A stretch of DNA of 64,000 bases from Spirometra erinaceieuropaei (Eukaryota > Platyhelminthes > Cestoda > Diphyllobothriidea > Diphyllobothriidae): positions 1,427,107 through 1,491,106 of the forward strand of contig CACRXP010000047.1 of the NCBI GenBank assembly GCA_902702965.1. The letters are read 5' to 3'. Both the position numbers and the translations under genes were made by a program. The notes under the pieces were generated by a model that was given only the letters and a program-made list of their open reading frames with translations, did not search any database and had not been told where the DNA came from. The stretch's first letter is position 1. Each line of letters begins with the position of its first letter. This document shows, one piece after another, positions 8,001 through 17,441 of the stretch.

Positions 8001-10787
8001 CGATTTCCAAAAGGCCTAAAAAACAAGAAGACATGGAAAGAGTTTGGAGCTCAGCAACATCCGTTACGATGAAGTTTTATTGAGGGTACTAGTTTGACTT
8101 CAGAGCAAAAAATCGTAAGCATGGCTAAGTGGCAATGTTAAGCGCGATGACAAGACAGCCTATCCTCTCATGAAACAATCTATTTGGTGGTATACCATAT
8201 ACAACAAGAAACAGGTGATATCTGTGAAAACCGACAGGCATACTAAATAACTTCCTACGTTGTAATTTGGATTAGCGTTCAAAGTGCCTTTTAGTGCGAC
8301 GAGTAAATGACGTTAGGAAGAGAAACAATTGAAGCGCATTACTGGATAACGACTGATCCAAATCTAAACGAACCAAAAGGGTGTAACTTCACATGGTGTT
8401 TCATTGTTAGCCGACAAACATATCTGAAATATGTAATCGGTCCGAAGTGCTTAAAAATTCCACAGAATCGTTGGAATAAAAAGAAAGTGTAAAATACCAG
8501 ACAAACCACTTGTGGTGGTGTCCTGCATATGCTAATGTGGTGATAGTTTAAGCAGTACAGTGCGAAGAAATAACTCACTTTCGCGGTCTTTCTGACGGAC
8601 GACGTGCCGAACGACGTAATTTGTCATATTCCAAAGAGACTCGGGGCGAATCGGTAAATTACACCTTAGAGTCATGAGCATGCTTTCTGGAAGAGATGAT
8701 CAAAACAAAAGTAATCATGCCACAGAAATAAATGCTTCTAACACGCGTAGGACTTTTTAATCTATAAACAAACAAATGTACTTACCCGTAGGCATGAAAC
8801 GCACCAGTTCGAGAAGCTGTGGTAAACTGTTAGATGCTGACCACAACTGTACCAACGATTCGTGCGACTAAAGTATAATACATAGAGCTGGACATAGTGG
8901 CTATTTGGAACTTTGGCCCAAAACAATCAGCAGCAAAGACGCAGGTACTTCTTATGCATTTTGACGAGCGGCAGAATTTTCGGGGAACTTACGTTACACA
9001 ACTAGTCGTTAAGAGTGGTTATCCTTATATTGACTAAGACTGTGTAAACGGAAATGTAGCAAAAAGCTAGTAAACAAGGCTGGAATGCGGAGTGAACTCA
9101 ATGACGACTGGGGCGTACCTGGTGTCCTTGGGCAAGCAGTTCGGGGAAGGAGGCTAAGAAGCGTGGAGAAAAGTTATGAGGCTGGATGGCCTTCAGCATA
9201 TTTGTAGCGGCCGTGATGTTGCCTGATGATATCAATTTTCCCAAGGGTAGGCCAAGTCTGAAGTCGTCAAACCGCTGATCGCGTTGACTCAGCAACGACA
9301 AAAGCTGAATGAAGAGGCGAATGGGGTACAATCAGTTTTTGACACTTATTCTGGATGAGAATCCAAAAATACGACAACCAATCTAGGCGTAAGTGGCCCA
9401 TGTGATTGTAAACAAAGACGTCAAGCGTTATTGGCAAGGACAATCTAAACATAAAAATATAATCATGAAAAGGCTAAAAATCGAAAGATGGACTGCAGAT
9501 CCGCCGGCCTTGGATCAACGCCGCGTGTAGTGTTTTCGGTTAGATAGGCGACTAAGACAAGCGATGTCGGGCGTATGAAAAAAATTACGCCTTCCTGCAC
9601 AACATATTTTCACAGTTTATTGAAAGCGCAGCAGTAACACCAAGACTGTGTGGAAAGGGGATCTACCATATTTAATACTACATGAAATGTTTTCGAATAA
9701 CATTAGAAAAAATAAGACACAAGATGCAGAATCGTCTAAACCACGAAATGGTCATTTTTACCTCCGCGGCTGCAGGCCCATTTTCGTTAAAGTTTGGAGC
9801 CATTGCCAGCCTGGCGTACAAATCGGCCCAAACTCGTGGAGGGAACGGGGTTTTTGCTTTGGCCGAACTTTCTTGAATCAGTTCCAATAGACTCGTACCG
9901 TCTCCCAGATCTGCATACGCATACAGCAGATGTTCCGTCGCCAATGCGGATGGCCAATAATTCAGTTTGGACATAACATCCTGAGTTGTCGCCACCTCGT
10001 CCGGTAACCTGTCGCAAACAACAAATGGACGTATTCACTGATCATTCAACATACAGATAGTAAAACCGGAATGATGGGTTTCTTACTGTTTACACATGGA
10101 CAAAAAACTCACGGAATAATCTTACCTGCATTTCACATAGCCATGCAAGATATTGGCGAATATATAGTCATCTGGAGTAACGCCAGCGCGGTGCATCTCT
10201 TTCAGAAACAAACTATCAAAAGAATGTTTAAGCAGGTATGGGCAGACCTTGTTTCCTCCATGTCTCCTTTTTCACACGACTTATGGATAAAAACGGAGAA
10301 AAAACGCTAAACGCATAATAACCATCAAGTGCACTCCCTTACAGTATCTGGCTTTATTCCTAGTTTTTGCAGATCGTCGATGGCCCGTTCGTAGGAAACA
10401 TTGAGTCCACAATCCATTTTGAGTTTGAGAAAACGGCTGACAGCACCAGCGCGGAGCATTTTATCTAGTTTGATTTCAGAGAAGGGACCAACACCTACCT
10501 TTGACAATTGAAGACCATAGTTTGTCAAAGAAGTCCTTTTTCTCACTCTCGCTCATACGCTGAATTCGGAGCCTACTGCGTTCACCAAAGTTGATGGCGT
10601 ACAGGGCGCCCGAATCGGACATTTGAGTTGAGTTCTGCTCAAGTGGTCTAGTGGACGTGCTGTAACTCGAATAAATGGCACGGGGCACTAAGGGGCGTGA
10701 AGTTCGTATGTTGGAACATGGCACATGTGACAGTTTTAAGAACTGTAAACTGAGTTTTGCTATCCGACAACACTTGAGCAGACTCAT
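1925..10787 (-). CDS. LRPPRC: LRPPRC-like mitochondrial PPR protein gene (multi-exon)
   Basis: This is a split gene read from about 10787 towards lower coordinates. Nine exons (10787-10499, 10464-10343, 9995-9762, 9304-9119, 8867-8786, 8686-8579, 8015-7897, 7505-7302, 6107-5817) join with matching phases. The product starts with a Ser/Arg-rich, acid-poor leader typical of mitochondrial import, followed by degenerate 35-residue PPR helical pairs. Several segments line up in order with vertebrate LRPPRC, for example LPIRPESLWN followed about 40 residues on by LHYMLVVPRLL. LRPPRC binds mitochondrial mRNAs with SLIRP and supports their stability and polyadenylation. Further exons near 5300, 4800, 4670, 3430 and 2000 continue the protein, but joins between them are incomplete. 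The 3' end is not fixed. Gene identity is inference from motif order and exon structure. Confidence 0.72.
2468..2712 (+). repeat. R1 interspersed repeat
   Basis: It shares blocks in order with 45865-46125 and 60700-60930: 'cttcttaatgtggcct', 'ccactccgt', a pyrimidine-rich middle with a hairpin-like 'ctcaccgggctcggatgag', then 'gtagatgc..cgcaagtc.gctatcac' and 'gagcacacggtggacatcgtc'. It contains no coding frame of note. The rest of 2070-3277 shows nothing recognisable; it lies between LRPPRC-like exons or beyond the gene. Confidence 0.55.
3278..3582 (-). CDS. LRPPRC: LRPPRC-like gene, late exon
   Basis: An acceptor (tttctgccgcag) at 3583-3584 opens a phase-1 frame of 101 codons starting PLSKIRQLEKPV. 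A low-complexity segment rich in Gln, Pro and Ser follows, then FSPAQLEELFWALWNV and a helical tail ending RISQRYIE. The frame reaches a stop at 3278-3280. Alternatively a weak donor (gtcttc) at 3292 would end the exon at 3293 in phase 0. Because the candidate exon at 1925-2068 resembles more C-terminal LRPPRC sequence, the exon is probably internal, but a terminal exon cannot be excluded. Confidence 0.5.
3583..4646. other. Presumed intronic stretch, exons unresolved
   Basis: It lies between two LRPPRC-like exons whose phases do not join, so one or more exons should be here. An open minus-strand frame at 4113-4352 and overlapping frames at 3757-4084 on both strands are present, but none gives a convincing acceptor, donor and PPR-like sequence together. 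Confidence 0.4.
4647..4696 (-). CDS. LRPPRC: LRPPRC-like gene, 50-nt exon
   Basis: A consensus acceptor (gtttgtcacttttaag) and donor (gtaagc) bound 50 nt read in phase 2. With the exon at 4786-4820 it gives SSKFDVLAQHLRSGDIEG, a PPR-like second helix in which 'HL..GD' matches the corresponding LRPPRC repeat. The intron to the previous exon is 89 nt. It exits in phase 1; the next exon was not resolved. Confidence 0.55.
4786..4820 (-). CDS. LRPPRC: LRPPRC-like gene, 35-nt micro-exon
   Basis: It is bounded by a ttgtttacag acceptor and a perfect gtaagt donor. It is read in phase 0 as AHSLGLFASWDS and leaves phase 2, which is exactly what the following 50-nt exon needs. Without splicing, the frame upstream has a stop within seven codons, supporting the acceptor. 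Its small size makes it the least certain member of the pair. Confidence 0.5.
5260..5351 (-). CDS. LRPPRC: LRPPRC-like gene, candidate exon
   Basis: An acceptor (tatatactttacag) and donor (gtgggg) flank 92 nt. Read in phase 1 the frame is open (EITVVGREQNRKFLFPSF...) and leaves phase 0, matching the micro-exon at 4786-4820. A second frame is also open across the segment, and the residues do not show a clear PPR signature. The assignment rests mainly on splice sites and phase. Confidence 0.4.
5590..5702 (-). CDS. LRPPRC: LRPPRC-like gene, low-confidence exon
   Basis: This is the only open frame between the exons at 5817 and 5351. It reads LVLTRGLKNVLACCSS...ELEPDYFEYLLFW, a leucine-rich helical pattern. 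A usable donor (gtaaaa) lies at 5589 and a pyrimidine-rich acceptor at 5703-5704, but the phases match neither neighbour as modelled. Either a boundary is wrong or another exon is missing. Confidence 0.25.
5817..6107 (-). CDS. LRPPRC: LRPPRC-like gene, exon 9
   Basis: A strong acceptor (attaaatgctcactttcag) opens a 97-codon phase-0 frame: LRGALRHSVEE, a helix around LNDWLEVLLQC, RHPILAGALLRTCLEI and, near the end, PQIRKNLAVGLSKFF. The spacing of paired amphipathic helices fits PPR-type repeats. The donor chosen (gtgctt) is weak and keeps phase 0; the frame stays open to 5727, so the true end may lie lower. Confidence 0.55.
6108..7301 (-). other. Long intron of the LRPPRC-like gene
   Basis: This is the largest intron of the gene as modelled, about 1.2 kb between phase-0 exons. 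It contains the triplet repeat at 7071-7146. Short minus-strand frames around 6261-6559 have no splice context that would make them exons. A missing exon here cannot be excluded because the flanking phases agree either way. Confidence 0.45.
7071..7146. repeat. (GGT)n microsatellite
   Basis: About 25 uninterrupted GGT units on the plus strand, ACC on the minus strand, inside the long intron of the LRPPRC-like gene. A plus-strand open frame through it encodes only a valine run and is an artefact of the repeat. Confidence 0.95.
7302..7505 (-). CDS. LRPPRC: LRPPRC-like gene, exon 8
   Basis: 68 codons in phase 0, from an acceptor (accatttcgttccag) to a good donor (gtaagc). The residues run NPELISASALGCVVKE, AIEFVSESDS, TLVSKFSSSNMLPF. 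The order 'ISASALG...AIEFV...LPF' corresponds to the LRPPRC stretch after its central repeat block. Alternative in-frame acceptors farther upstream (7571 and around) would lengthen it. Confidence 0.65.
7897..8015 (-). CDS. LRPPRC: LRPPRC-like gene, exon 7
   Basis: Acceptor ttgttttttag, donor gtatgc. It enters in phase 1 and leaves phase 0. The residues SLLEIGRIFAEQRPY, LHYMLVVPRLLTMGM and TPDEICSRYQ align in order with the LRPPRC repeat just after the 'FPIRP' segment, including the helix in which 'YVIP' corresponds to 'MLVVPRLL'. This and exon 6 are the best evidence for the identity of the gene. Confidence 0.75.
8579..8686 (-). CDS. LRPPRC: LRPPRC-like gene, exon 6
   Basis: 36 codons between acceptor atctcttccag and perfect donor gtgagt, phase 1 to phase 1. 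It contains MTLRCNLPIRPESLW and NYVVRHVVRQKDRE. The 'LPIRP..LW' followed by a basic 'RQKD' loop parallels the conserved 'FPIRPHYFW...RRKEK' of vertebrate LRPPRC. It would be missed by simple open-frame calling because the exon is short. Confidence 0.75.
8786..8867 (-). CDS. LRPPRC: LRPPRC-like gene, exon 5
   Basis: 82 nt from acceptor gtattatactttag to consensus donor gtaagt, phase 0 to phase 1. It reads SHESLVQLWSAS followed by LPQLLELVRFMPT, a leucine-rich helical pair. Both phases agree with its neighbours, and the next intron is only 99 nt. Confidence 0.7.
9119..9304 (-). CDS. LRPPRC: LRPPRC-like gene, exon 4
   Basis: 62 codons in phase 0. The acceptor lies in a pyrimidine tract (cgcctcttcattcag) and the donor is gtacgc. 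It contains LGLPLGKLISSGNITAA, NMLKAIQPHNFSPRFL and FPELLAQGH. 'A..ML' followed by a 'F.PR.L..F' helix is PPR-like. A second in-frame acceptor (gatcag) would shorten the exon by 13 codons. Confidence 0.68.
9762..9995 (-). CDS. LRPPRC: LRPPRC-like gene, exon 3
   Basis: 78 codons in phase 0 to a donor gtaaaa. The residues VMSKLNYWPSALATEHLL, YAYADLGD and TSLLELIQE form a clear PPR unit; 'LL.AYA..GD' is the conserved helix pair of LRPPRC. The acceptor used (ccggacgag) lacks a pyrimidine tract. A better-looking one 13 nt upstream (ttgcgacag) breaks the phase with exon 2. Confidence 0.7.
10343..10464 (-). CDS. LRPPRC: LRPPRC-like gene, exon 2
   Basis: 122 nt following a 34-nt intron, phase 1 to phase 0, donor gtaagg. 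It contains MLRAGAVSRFLKLKMD, CGLNVSYERAIDDL and LGIKPDT. The end, a helix followed by 'G(I)KPD', is the diagnostic loop between PPR motifs. Confidence 0.75.
10465..10498 (-). other. 34-nt spliceosomal intron
   Basis: Begins gtaggt and ends actag on the minus strand. Reading through it in the frame of exon 1 meets a stop; removing it restores one frame with the junction FDKLWSSIVKDKML. Introns of about 30-40 nt near the 5' ends of genes are known from flatworms. Confidence 0.7.
10499..10787 (-). CDS. LRPPRC: LRPPRC-like gene, exon 1 with mitochondrial leader
   Basis: The start at 10787 gives MSLLKCCRIAKLSLQFLKL and then a stretch rich in Arg, Ser and Thr, without acidic residues for about 50 positions: a typical mitochondrial presequence. 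The mature part begins near LYAINFGERSRLRIQRM. An upstream in-frame ATG at 10862 would add 25 residues rich in Phe and Pro and is less likely. The exon ends in phase 1 at a gtaggt donor. Confidence 0.68.
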
Positions 10788-11124
10788 GCTTGCAGGCGTG
10801 ATGAGAAATCTAAAGAAGCGCTCTTTGAAGGGGCTGATTTGGAATCCACCTAGGTAAGGCACAGAAGTTAGTTCAAGGCTCTGGTCAAGATCTCGGATTT
10901 ATCCGATATCCTTAAGATTCCCAAATTAGTTGGCACCTGTGTGAAATAATCCGATTGAATAATAATCTTAAGTCAGATATTCGAACAAATAGTAGGAACC
11001 AGCCCATTCACAGACCTAGTTGAAAACGGCCATTTCTCCAGGAATTGTGGGCTACAGAATATCTCGTTAGTATCCTGCTGGTTTTCATGGCTGAAAACAC
11101 AAAACGGGCAGTACAGTCTTCAGC

Positions 11125-12645
11125 AAATATCTAGAACCGAGAGGTCAGTGGTCGGACCGCGCCCACGACTGAATGAGGGATATCATTCCGTTTTTCTACT
11201 ACTCTGTGTAAAAAAAATTCAGAGCGATTGCTCAGCCTGGACATTTTGGTGCATGGTTTCATCAATTGGCCACGAATATTGGGCGAGAGGTGCCACGAAA
11301 ACATGTCCTCAAAGCTCAGCCCATGCTCAGGACCATACACTACCTTGTAAACCAAGATAATATCATCTCTTTGCTGTCCGCAACGCAGGTGGAATAAATT
11401 AATACAGTTCGGTCTTCCCATGTAAGATTAGTTTTAAACCCTTAACCAGCTTTCTCTCATGGCCTTGTACTTTTTCGAGGCATGTTTGGTCCTTCGCTAG
11501 CCATGGTCGCCACGCCTGTACGACATATTTTAAATGAGGCTGGACATAGGTGCCGTAAACTCTCCAAAAATCGTCCTTGTCAAGGGTCACAAACGCCCTT
11601 TCGATCGCATGGTGCACTCTCATGGCGTGTTTTGTATCTTTAACGCACTTAAATGCTGGTTTCACGTTGTTCTGTATCGAAACACCGAGATCCCTCTGTT
11701 AAGAGTCTGTGGGAAAAGTTATGTCCTTCAGGTGATATGCCCTCCTGCTATCTTTTTAATGGCAGTTAGTTGGATGCATATGAAGAACGGCACGTGTATG
11801 CACATTGAAATCTGGAAGTAGTTTTTCGGACCACTTTTGTAATCCGCGCAGATTATCTTAAAAGGCTCCCCAGTCGCTCGACCCTTAATAATTTGCCAGC
11901 GCTTACCGTAGTCGGCGAACATTATTTTGCCACAGTCGAGTTCACGAAAGTTGTTATTAACATAGAAAATGAAAAGTAAAGGTCCGAGAACAGAGGCTTG
12001 GGGCACACCACTAGTCACGTTAACCCAGTCTGACATATCGTCTTCGGTACAGACACGCTGCCTTCGACCAGCCAGAAGCGCGCTTATCCAGTTCAGAAGA
12101 TCTTCCCGGATGCCGATGTCACTCAATTTATGAAGAAGGCACTGATGCGAGACAATGTTCAAGGCTTTGCGGAAATCGATGCACACGACATCGATTTCAA
12201 AGCCCTCTTCTAAAGCCTTGTTTCAAACCTCCAGGCAAGTTAGCGGATTTGAGAGTTAGGAACCTCCTATCTGAAAGCCGTGCTAAAAATTATATATGAT
12301 GTTGCTTTCTTCATAAAGTCTCTGTATAGCACTCTCAGTCATCGTTTTGCATGAAGAACAAGTAAAGCTAATACGCCTGAAGCTGCATGTTGTCCTCCTG
12401 CTACCTCCCTTATGTAAGAGAATGAGGTTGGCTGTCTTCCACTGTAAAGGCAGCCTCCCTGTTTTCATTGACAGCTGAAAGCGAGTCGAAAGAGGCTTCG
12501 ACAGCTCCGTGGATAGCTCCGTAAGTATCAGTCCTGGAATTCCGCCTGGTCCAGGAGACTTGTCTGGCCTATTTTGACTGAGGACGCGCCTTTCTTTTTC
12601 GACGAAAAAGGCAACGGTTTCAAGGACGGCAGCATCCTGACCCAT
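11125..12645 (-). pseudogene. Decayed LINE reverse transcriptase (CR1/Jockey-like)
   Basis: Broken ORF2 remains in several frames. From the right: a segment with DKSPGPGGIPGLIL and TANLILLHKGGS (RT motifs 1-2), then CIDFRKALNIVSHQ (motif A) and SGVPQASVLGPLLF (motif B). The catalytic box reads FADYGKRW instead of (Y/F)ADD. C-terminal thumb pieces follow (YGTYVQPHLKYVVQAWRPW, then LSPNIRGQ). About 130 bp of unrelated sequence interrupts it near 11700-11830. The 5' half, including the endonuclease, and the 3' tail are absent. Confidence 0.85.
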
Positions 12646-12649
12646 TCGA

Positions 12650-13130
12650 AACTCCTGGTTGTCTTCGGGGGACTACATCATGAAAACTGATCAAAAAAAA
12701 CTGGGACAGTAATTGTACTTTCTGTGGCCCTTCAACTACTACGTTTCTGAGGTTATCCTTTGGACACCCAATTTACTCCCTATGTCTCCTCCTTCTGCGG
12801 ATGTACCCATAGGAATTATTAAGACATGTAGTGGATTCTATTGTCAGTATTTAAAAATATAACTGACAACTAGGTACGAAGAAAACAGATGTTTGCGCAT
12901 TCACAGTGATATCTACAAGTCAGTTCACTCAAAAGGCAAAGAGTATTTTTCTGGATAAAAACGTAGTTTCTTTTCTGTGCTAAAAATCCAAATTGTTTGC
13001 AACCAGTTGACAGCGGTTGAAGACAATCTGTCACCTGGTGTGGACGACGACCAGAAATAACAACAACATTAACTAAGATACATATTCAATGCCGTGATTA
13101 ACTACAGACTCGTGTGGTTTTGCTTCTCGA
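12650..13130. other. No supported feature
   Basis: AT-rich spacer between two LINE remnants of opposite orientation. No frame, repeat or RNA recognised. Confidence 0.5.
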
Positions 13131-13136
13131 ACGCGA

Positions 13137-14699
13137 ATGCAGAATGTCCTGTTACGTAAAGATACTTATAAAGAACCAAACCATTCAAGACTGCATAGGG
13201 CCCTGGTTTACAAACCCCCGGGACAGCGGACGGATGCGGATGAGACACTCATTACTGAGATAAAAGAAATGTGTCAAGGCAAACACATAGTGCTACTTGG
13301 CGATTTTAACTCGCCAGACATCAAATGGGCCTTGACGCATTGTACGCGATCAGAAAATGCCTTCGAACAGAAAGTTATTCAATTAATCGCTGATGAGTTC
13401 CTAACCCAACACGTTAAAATGGACACTCGATTCCGAGATGGACAACAGTCAATTTGTTTGAAGCACATCATCACTAGAGATGATAGTTGCATTCTCGGAT
13501 TGGAATCACACACGCCCTTGGCCGAAGTGACAACTGCGTTCTTGTTACGGATTATAGTCATTTTTCTGCATCCAAACTTCGAGCTGCTGAGGAAAGACAT
13601 GTATGGAAAGTGGCTCATCCCAGAATAAAGAATCTGCTACAGAATGCTGCACAAGAACCTGATCCAGAAAGCGATTGGTTCGTCTTCAAAAACGTAATAC
13701 AACATTTGGTAGAGAGCTGTTGCCCACTTAGGAGAAAGCCGCGCACTTTCTGACCAAAGTGGGTGACGTCAGAAATAAAGAAGAAGCTTAGATTGAAAGG
13801 GAGACTTTGGGAAAAGTACGCCAGATGCATATAACCGGAGAATTTTATTGACTTTAGAAAACAAAAAATATATTTCGGAATTTTCTGAGGAGGGAACGAA
13901 TAGAATTTGATTCAAAAATACGTAAAAACATCTCGCAAAATTTAAAAAAATTCTTCGGATACGTGAATAAAGCGAAAAGCAGTTGGGACTGCATTCCCTG
14001 GCTAAAAGATCGCCTGAGAAATACGTTGTCTGACAATTCAGATAAGGCGAACCTGTTGTCCGATTTCTTCATGTCTGTGTATACCGAGGAGCCGGCTTTT
14101 AATGAAAGAGTTTACCCCCAGCCCCAATTGTCAAATTAAGAAATACAATTAGCACGGTGGCCTTCACAACAGACACGGTAAGGGAAACTTCGAGTCAACT
14201 ACAGACCAGTAAATCGTCTGGTCTGGACGGCGTATTCGCAAAAGTCCCCAATGAATTCTCAGACAAAATGGCCTCTCCGATATCCAGGATCTTCAAAACT
14301 TCAATGGAATCCGGGGCTCTGCCTACCGACTGGGAGAAAGCAAATGAAAGCCCGTATATAAAGGTGGCGGGAGAATAGCCCCGAGTAACTTTAGACCAGT
14401 ATGTCTCACAAGCATCTGTTGCAAGTTGATGGAAAAATTAATAAAAACGGAGTTGATGCAGCATCTTGAAGAAAACAATTTAGTCAGTTTGTACCAGTAT
14501 GGATTTAGAGAGGATGGGTCCTGCCTTACTAACCTGCTAGTATTCATGGAGAGCTGCATGGAATCTATCGGAGTGGGTTTATCAGTCAACGCCGTGTACA
14601 TTGACTTCAGGAAGGCTTTTGACAGTGTTTCACACGGAAGACTTATATTTAAATTTCATCAATTGGCTTTAATGGAAATCTCTTTAAATGGTTAGCCGA
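13137..14699 (+). pseudogene. Decayed LINE ORF2: endonuclease and RT remnants
   Basis: The 5' part carries the AP-endonuclease region: VYKPPGQR (for VYRPP), then the strand HIVLLGDFNSPDIKW. Frame changes follow. RT sequence resumes near 14160 with LQTSKSSGLDGVFAKV, QYGFREDGSCLTNLL and VYIDFRKAFDSVSH (motif A). The copy ends abruptly near 14699 before motif B and the catalytic box. It is similar in lineage to the minus-strand copy at 11125-12645. Confidence 0.85.
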
Positions 14700-14924
14700 T
14701 CTTCTTACGGGCAGATCTCCTTTTTGGGTTCTGCTGGTCTAGGCCTGTTGATCACCAGTCGCACTCTGTAATTCGCATTTTGTGCATTCGATTTCCCTCT
14801 AACTGCGTAATTTGTTTTTACATCGTTAGCCTCTGGCCGAAATTCATTCCCCTGGTCTGTCGGAAGTTTTCTTAATTAAAACTTGCCTTAAGACATGAGA
14901 GTAAAAGTCAAAGGTCAGTGAAAG

Positions 14925-15408
14925 CTCTCGGTCTCTGTATGTAAGCATGGCTTAACTAAATCTAAGTCAAAGGGCTTAATTAAATCTAATTCAGAAGGCT
15001 TACCTAAATCTAAGTCAGAAGATATTACTAGTCAATTGTCATCTGTTGTACTTGGTCAGCAGCTTAATCTGTCTGCACTTGACGAATGCAATGACTTTGT
15101 GCTAAACTTTGGCACTTTGATATCAATTCTTGGAGATTTATTCGACGGGAACATCTCCGATATTCCCTCTGAAGAATGTAGGCGTCTCGACTCACTTGTT
15201 CACCTGATCGCCAGTGAATCTATTGATAGACAAAAGCGTTCTTACAACTTTCTGTTAAAAAAGTGTTCCTCTATCTACTCGGTCAGGTGATGTTACGACC
15301 AATTTCCTGTATTCATGTGGTTTCAACTACAAAATAGCCGATGCCAAACGCTTGTCCTTCCGTAGCAAAAATTCACCCGTCTTAATAAAACTATTCCCCG
15401 CCGGCACC
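14925..15408 (+). pseudogene. LINE-A ORF1, N-terminal part (interrupted)
   Basis: The frame opens with three in-frame copies of a 24-bp unit coding for KSKSKGL-like basic repeats (14955-15030). A structured region follows (LSALDECNDFVLNFG, CRRLDSLVHLIAS). After one frameshift near 15290 it reads FNYKIADAKRLSFRSKNSP and VLIKLFPAG. The sequence then breaks off at a DNA transposon and resumes at 19973 with RVIINFAHRDRVTAYL, so the two parts are one ORF1. ORF1 proteins of LINEs bind the element RNA. Confidence 0.7.
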
Positions 15409-15535
15409 AGCCGCACTTGGCCGAGGCAGGTATTGTGTGGCCAAGTGCGGCTATGGTGCGGCCAGGTGTGGCCAAATGGTATGGCTATGGTCTGGCCATC
15501 AACACATTGGCCACACTTGGCCACACCTTTAAAAA
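15409..15535. repeat. Left subterminal repeat array of the DNA transposon
   Basis: Short units related to 'ggccacacttggcc' occur about eight times in both orientations within 125 bp, followed by a poly-A stretch. The right end at 19910-19972 has the same motif. Arrays of a short motif near both ends are typical of CACTA (En/Spm)-type elements, where they bind transposase. Confidence 0.7.
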
Positions 15536-16092
15536 AATTTTGCGCGCGGGCTTTTTCTCGTTTTCTTCCATTCGTCGCGGCCTCGATTTTTTGGCCGTAA
15601 ACGCCAACCATGACGAACGGTAGCCTAACGTAAAACCCCGAAACGATTCACAGCGAACCTCCACGTCCCAAGTAAGATAGGCTACGGCGGTAAGTGGCCC
15701 ACTACAGGGCAAATGCGGATACCGAAGATGGTAAAGTCGGAAGGCGGTATTGTGGAAGGACGATTTATTGAATACGTAAGTCAACAAGTGTAAATGTATA
15801 AAGTCTGCCTTGGATCATGGGGGTTTCAGCGACCTTCGTATCCAGGATGAGAAGTCACTTCCACTGGCCATTGGTAGTTCCTGCATAAAAAAAATTTTCG
15901 TAAGACATACGTAATGCAGGCGCAATGGTAGTAATGATACACTGTATCTAATACGTACGATTTTAATGGTAAAAATCACATGAAGTAAATAGCATGCTGT
16001 GTAGGATTGGCAATTCGATAAATTTGCTTACCGGTTCTTTGGCGGGGGATAATTGTGGGCATGTGGCGGCAGGTATGGTGATTTCTGTAGTC

Positions 16093-17441
16093 TTAATAAA
16101 TGTGGATGAAAATCCCGAAAGTTTGTACCTGACGAATGTTCCGCCGACGTGTCGATCTTCCTCCGTACCGGTCCTGTGATCCATGAAACCACCTGATTGC
16201 TGTCCGTCGAAATATCTCTATAGTGCAGTTGCCAAAACGGGGATGTTGGGCAATGGCATCTGCGCATGAAAATAAACAAAAATTGGACTTGCCTTTAAGG
16301 ACGAAAAAATTAGACAGGCCATGAAGGGCTTCTTCTCCTTGGATCCGCCCACCCAACAGAAGTTGTGGCATAAGGGCGGGCCCAATAGAACCGTCCGTAG
16401 ATTTCTGAGGAAGTCTGCCTCATTTCGACCACCTACCATGGCCAGTTGCCGGATCTGAAAACAGTCAAGTAGATGTGCACATATCGCCTCGTTTGCAAAA
16501 CCGTCTTCTACGCTGAGCCGACGAAGAAAGTTTTTGTATGCCTCCTCGGTACACAGCGGTAAATTTAGGGAGGAGGATGTGACAGAACCGGCGCTGGAGG
16601 CTCTCTGCAATGCATTGACAATATCTGATAGTGTTGCCTGCATCTGCTGCGCACTGCTATGAAGAGCCATAAGTTGCTCAGTTAGGAAATCGTTCCTTCT
16701 CCGAATAGTTTGTTAGGGAGATTGTTCACAGTCTTACTCAAGTGCCGCTAGCCGGACATTTGTGTTTATTAACTGACTTTTTATGTCAGCCATGTCCTTT
16801 TGCACCTGCTGGCTAAATTCCGGCAAAAATGTAGCCGTGGAAACATATGATGAAATTGTCGTGGAGTGTCTAATGTAATAAATGATAAGCGTTGTCTACT
16901 CAAGTGAGGACAGTGGTGTTGACTGACTGGGTCCAATCGACGCAGTGGAAAACAAGTGTGGCACAATCTCATCCGTTCTTGGCCTACGAAATGTCTACAA
17001 TAGTCATATTTATTGTAGTATTGGCGGTGGAGCTGGCCAACCAGTTGGCTCTTTCTGTTGGTTTGGCGAGTCCTCGTCGTCGGAGTCTGAGGTTAGTTTG
17101 CGGATATGTCTGCAAAGGAAAATTAATGGTACATAACATGGTAGCACACCTGATCCTCTTGCCCCACCCAACTGGCGCGGCTCGGAACTGGAGAGATTGT
17201 CAGTATTCTGTGCTCTCCGCGCCGCCTGTCGAGCTTTTTCCAGCGTTAGGCCACTTTTTAGTACCTTGACGGCGTACGCCTTAGTACCATCGGGTGGCCG
17301 CTGGTTATTCTCCAGCAAAATGCTGCGCTGCCTGTGCTTTTTAGGCCATAGTACGCTGCCCGCGTTGTTGAACCAGGCTTCAGCCACTTCCGCTACAGAT
17401 TTGTCGTTGAAAAATTCAACCACGGAATACATCTGTAGCAA
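16093..17441 (-). pseudogene. DUF4806-like accessory protein of the DNA transposon
   Basis: The N-terminal part (17441 to about 17170) reads MYSVVEFFNDKSVAEVAEAW, VLWPKKHR and YAVKVLKSGLTLEKAR, a small domain that precedes DUF4806 in many animal proteins. An acidic patch SDSDDEDS follows, then a probable coiled coil (MADIKSQLINTNVRLAALE region). The DUF4806-like domain is at about 16590-16100: LPLCTEEAYKNFLRRL, GGRNEADFLRNL, FCWVGGSKEKKPF and, past a probable intron of about 42 nt (16259-16300, possibly GC-AG), WFHGSQDRYGGR. Two or more frame breaks are present. The function of DUF4806 is unknown; its place here suggests an element-encoded accessory factor. Confidence 0.65.

Noticed and set aside
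15352..15623. Trp/Pro-rich plus-strand frames near 15.4-15.6 kb
   Set aside because: They read through the subterminal repeat array of the DNA transposon.
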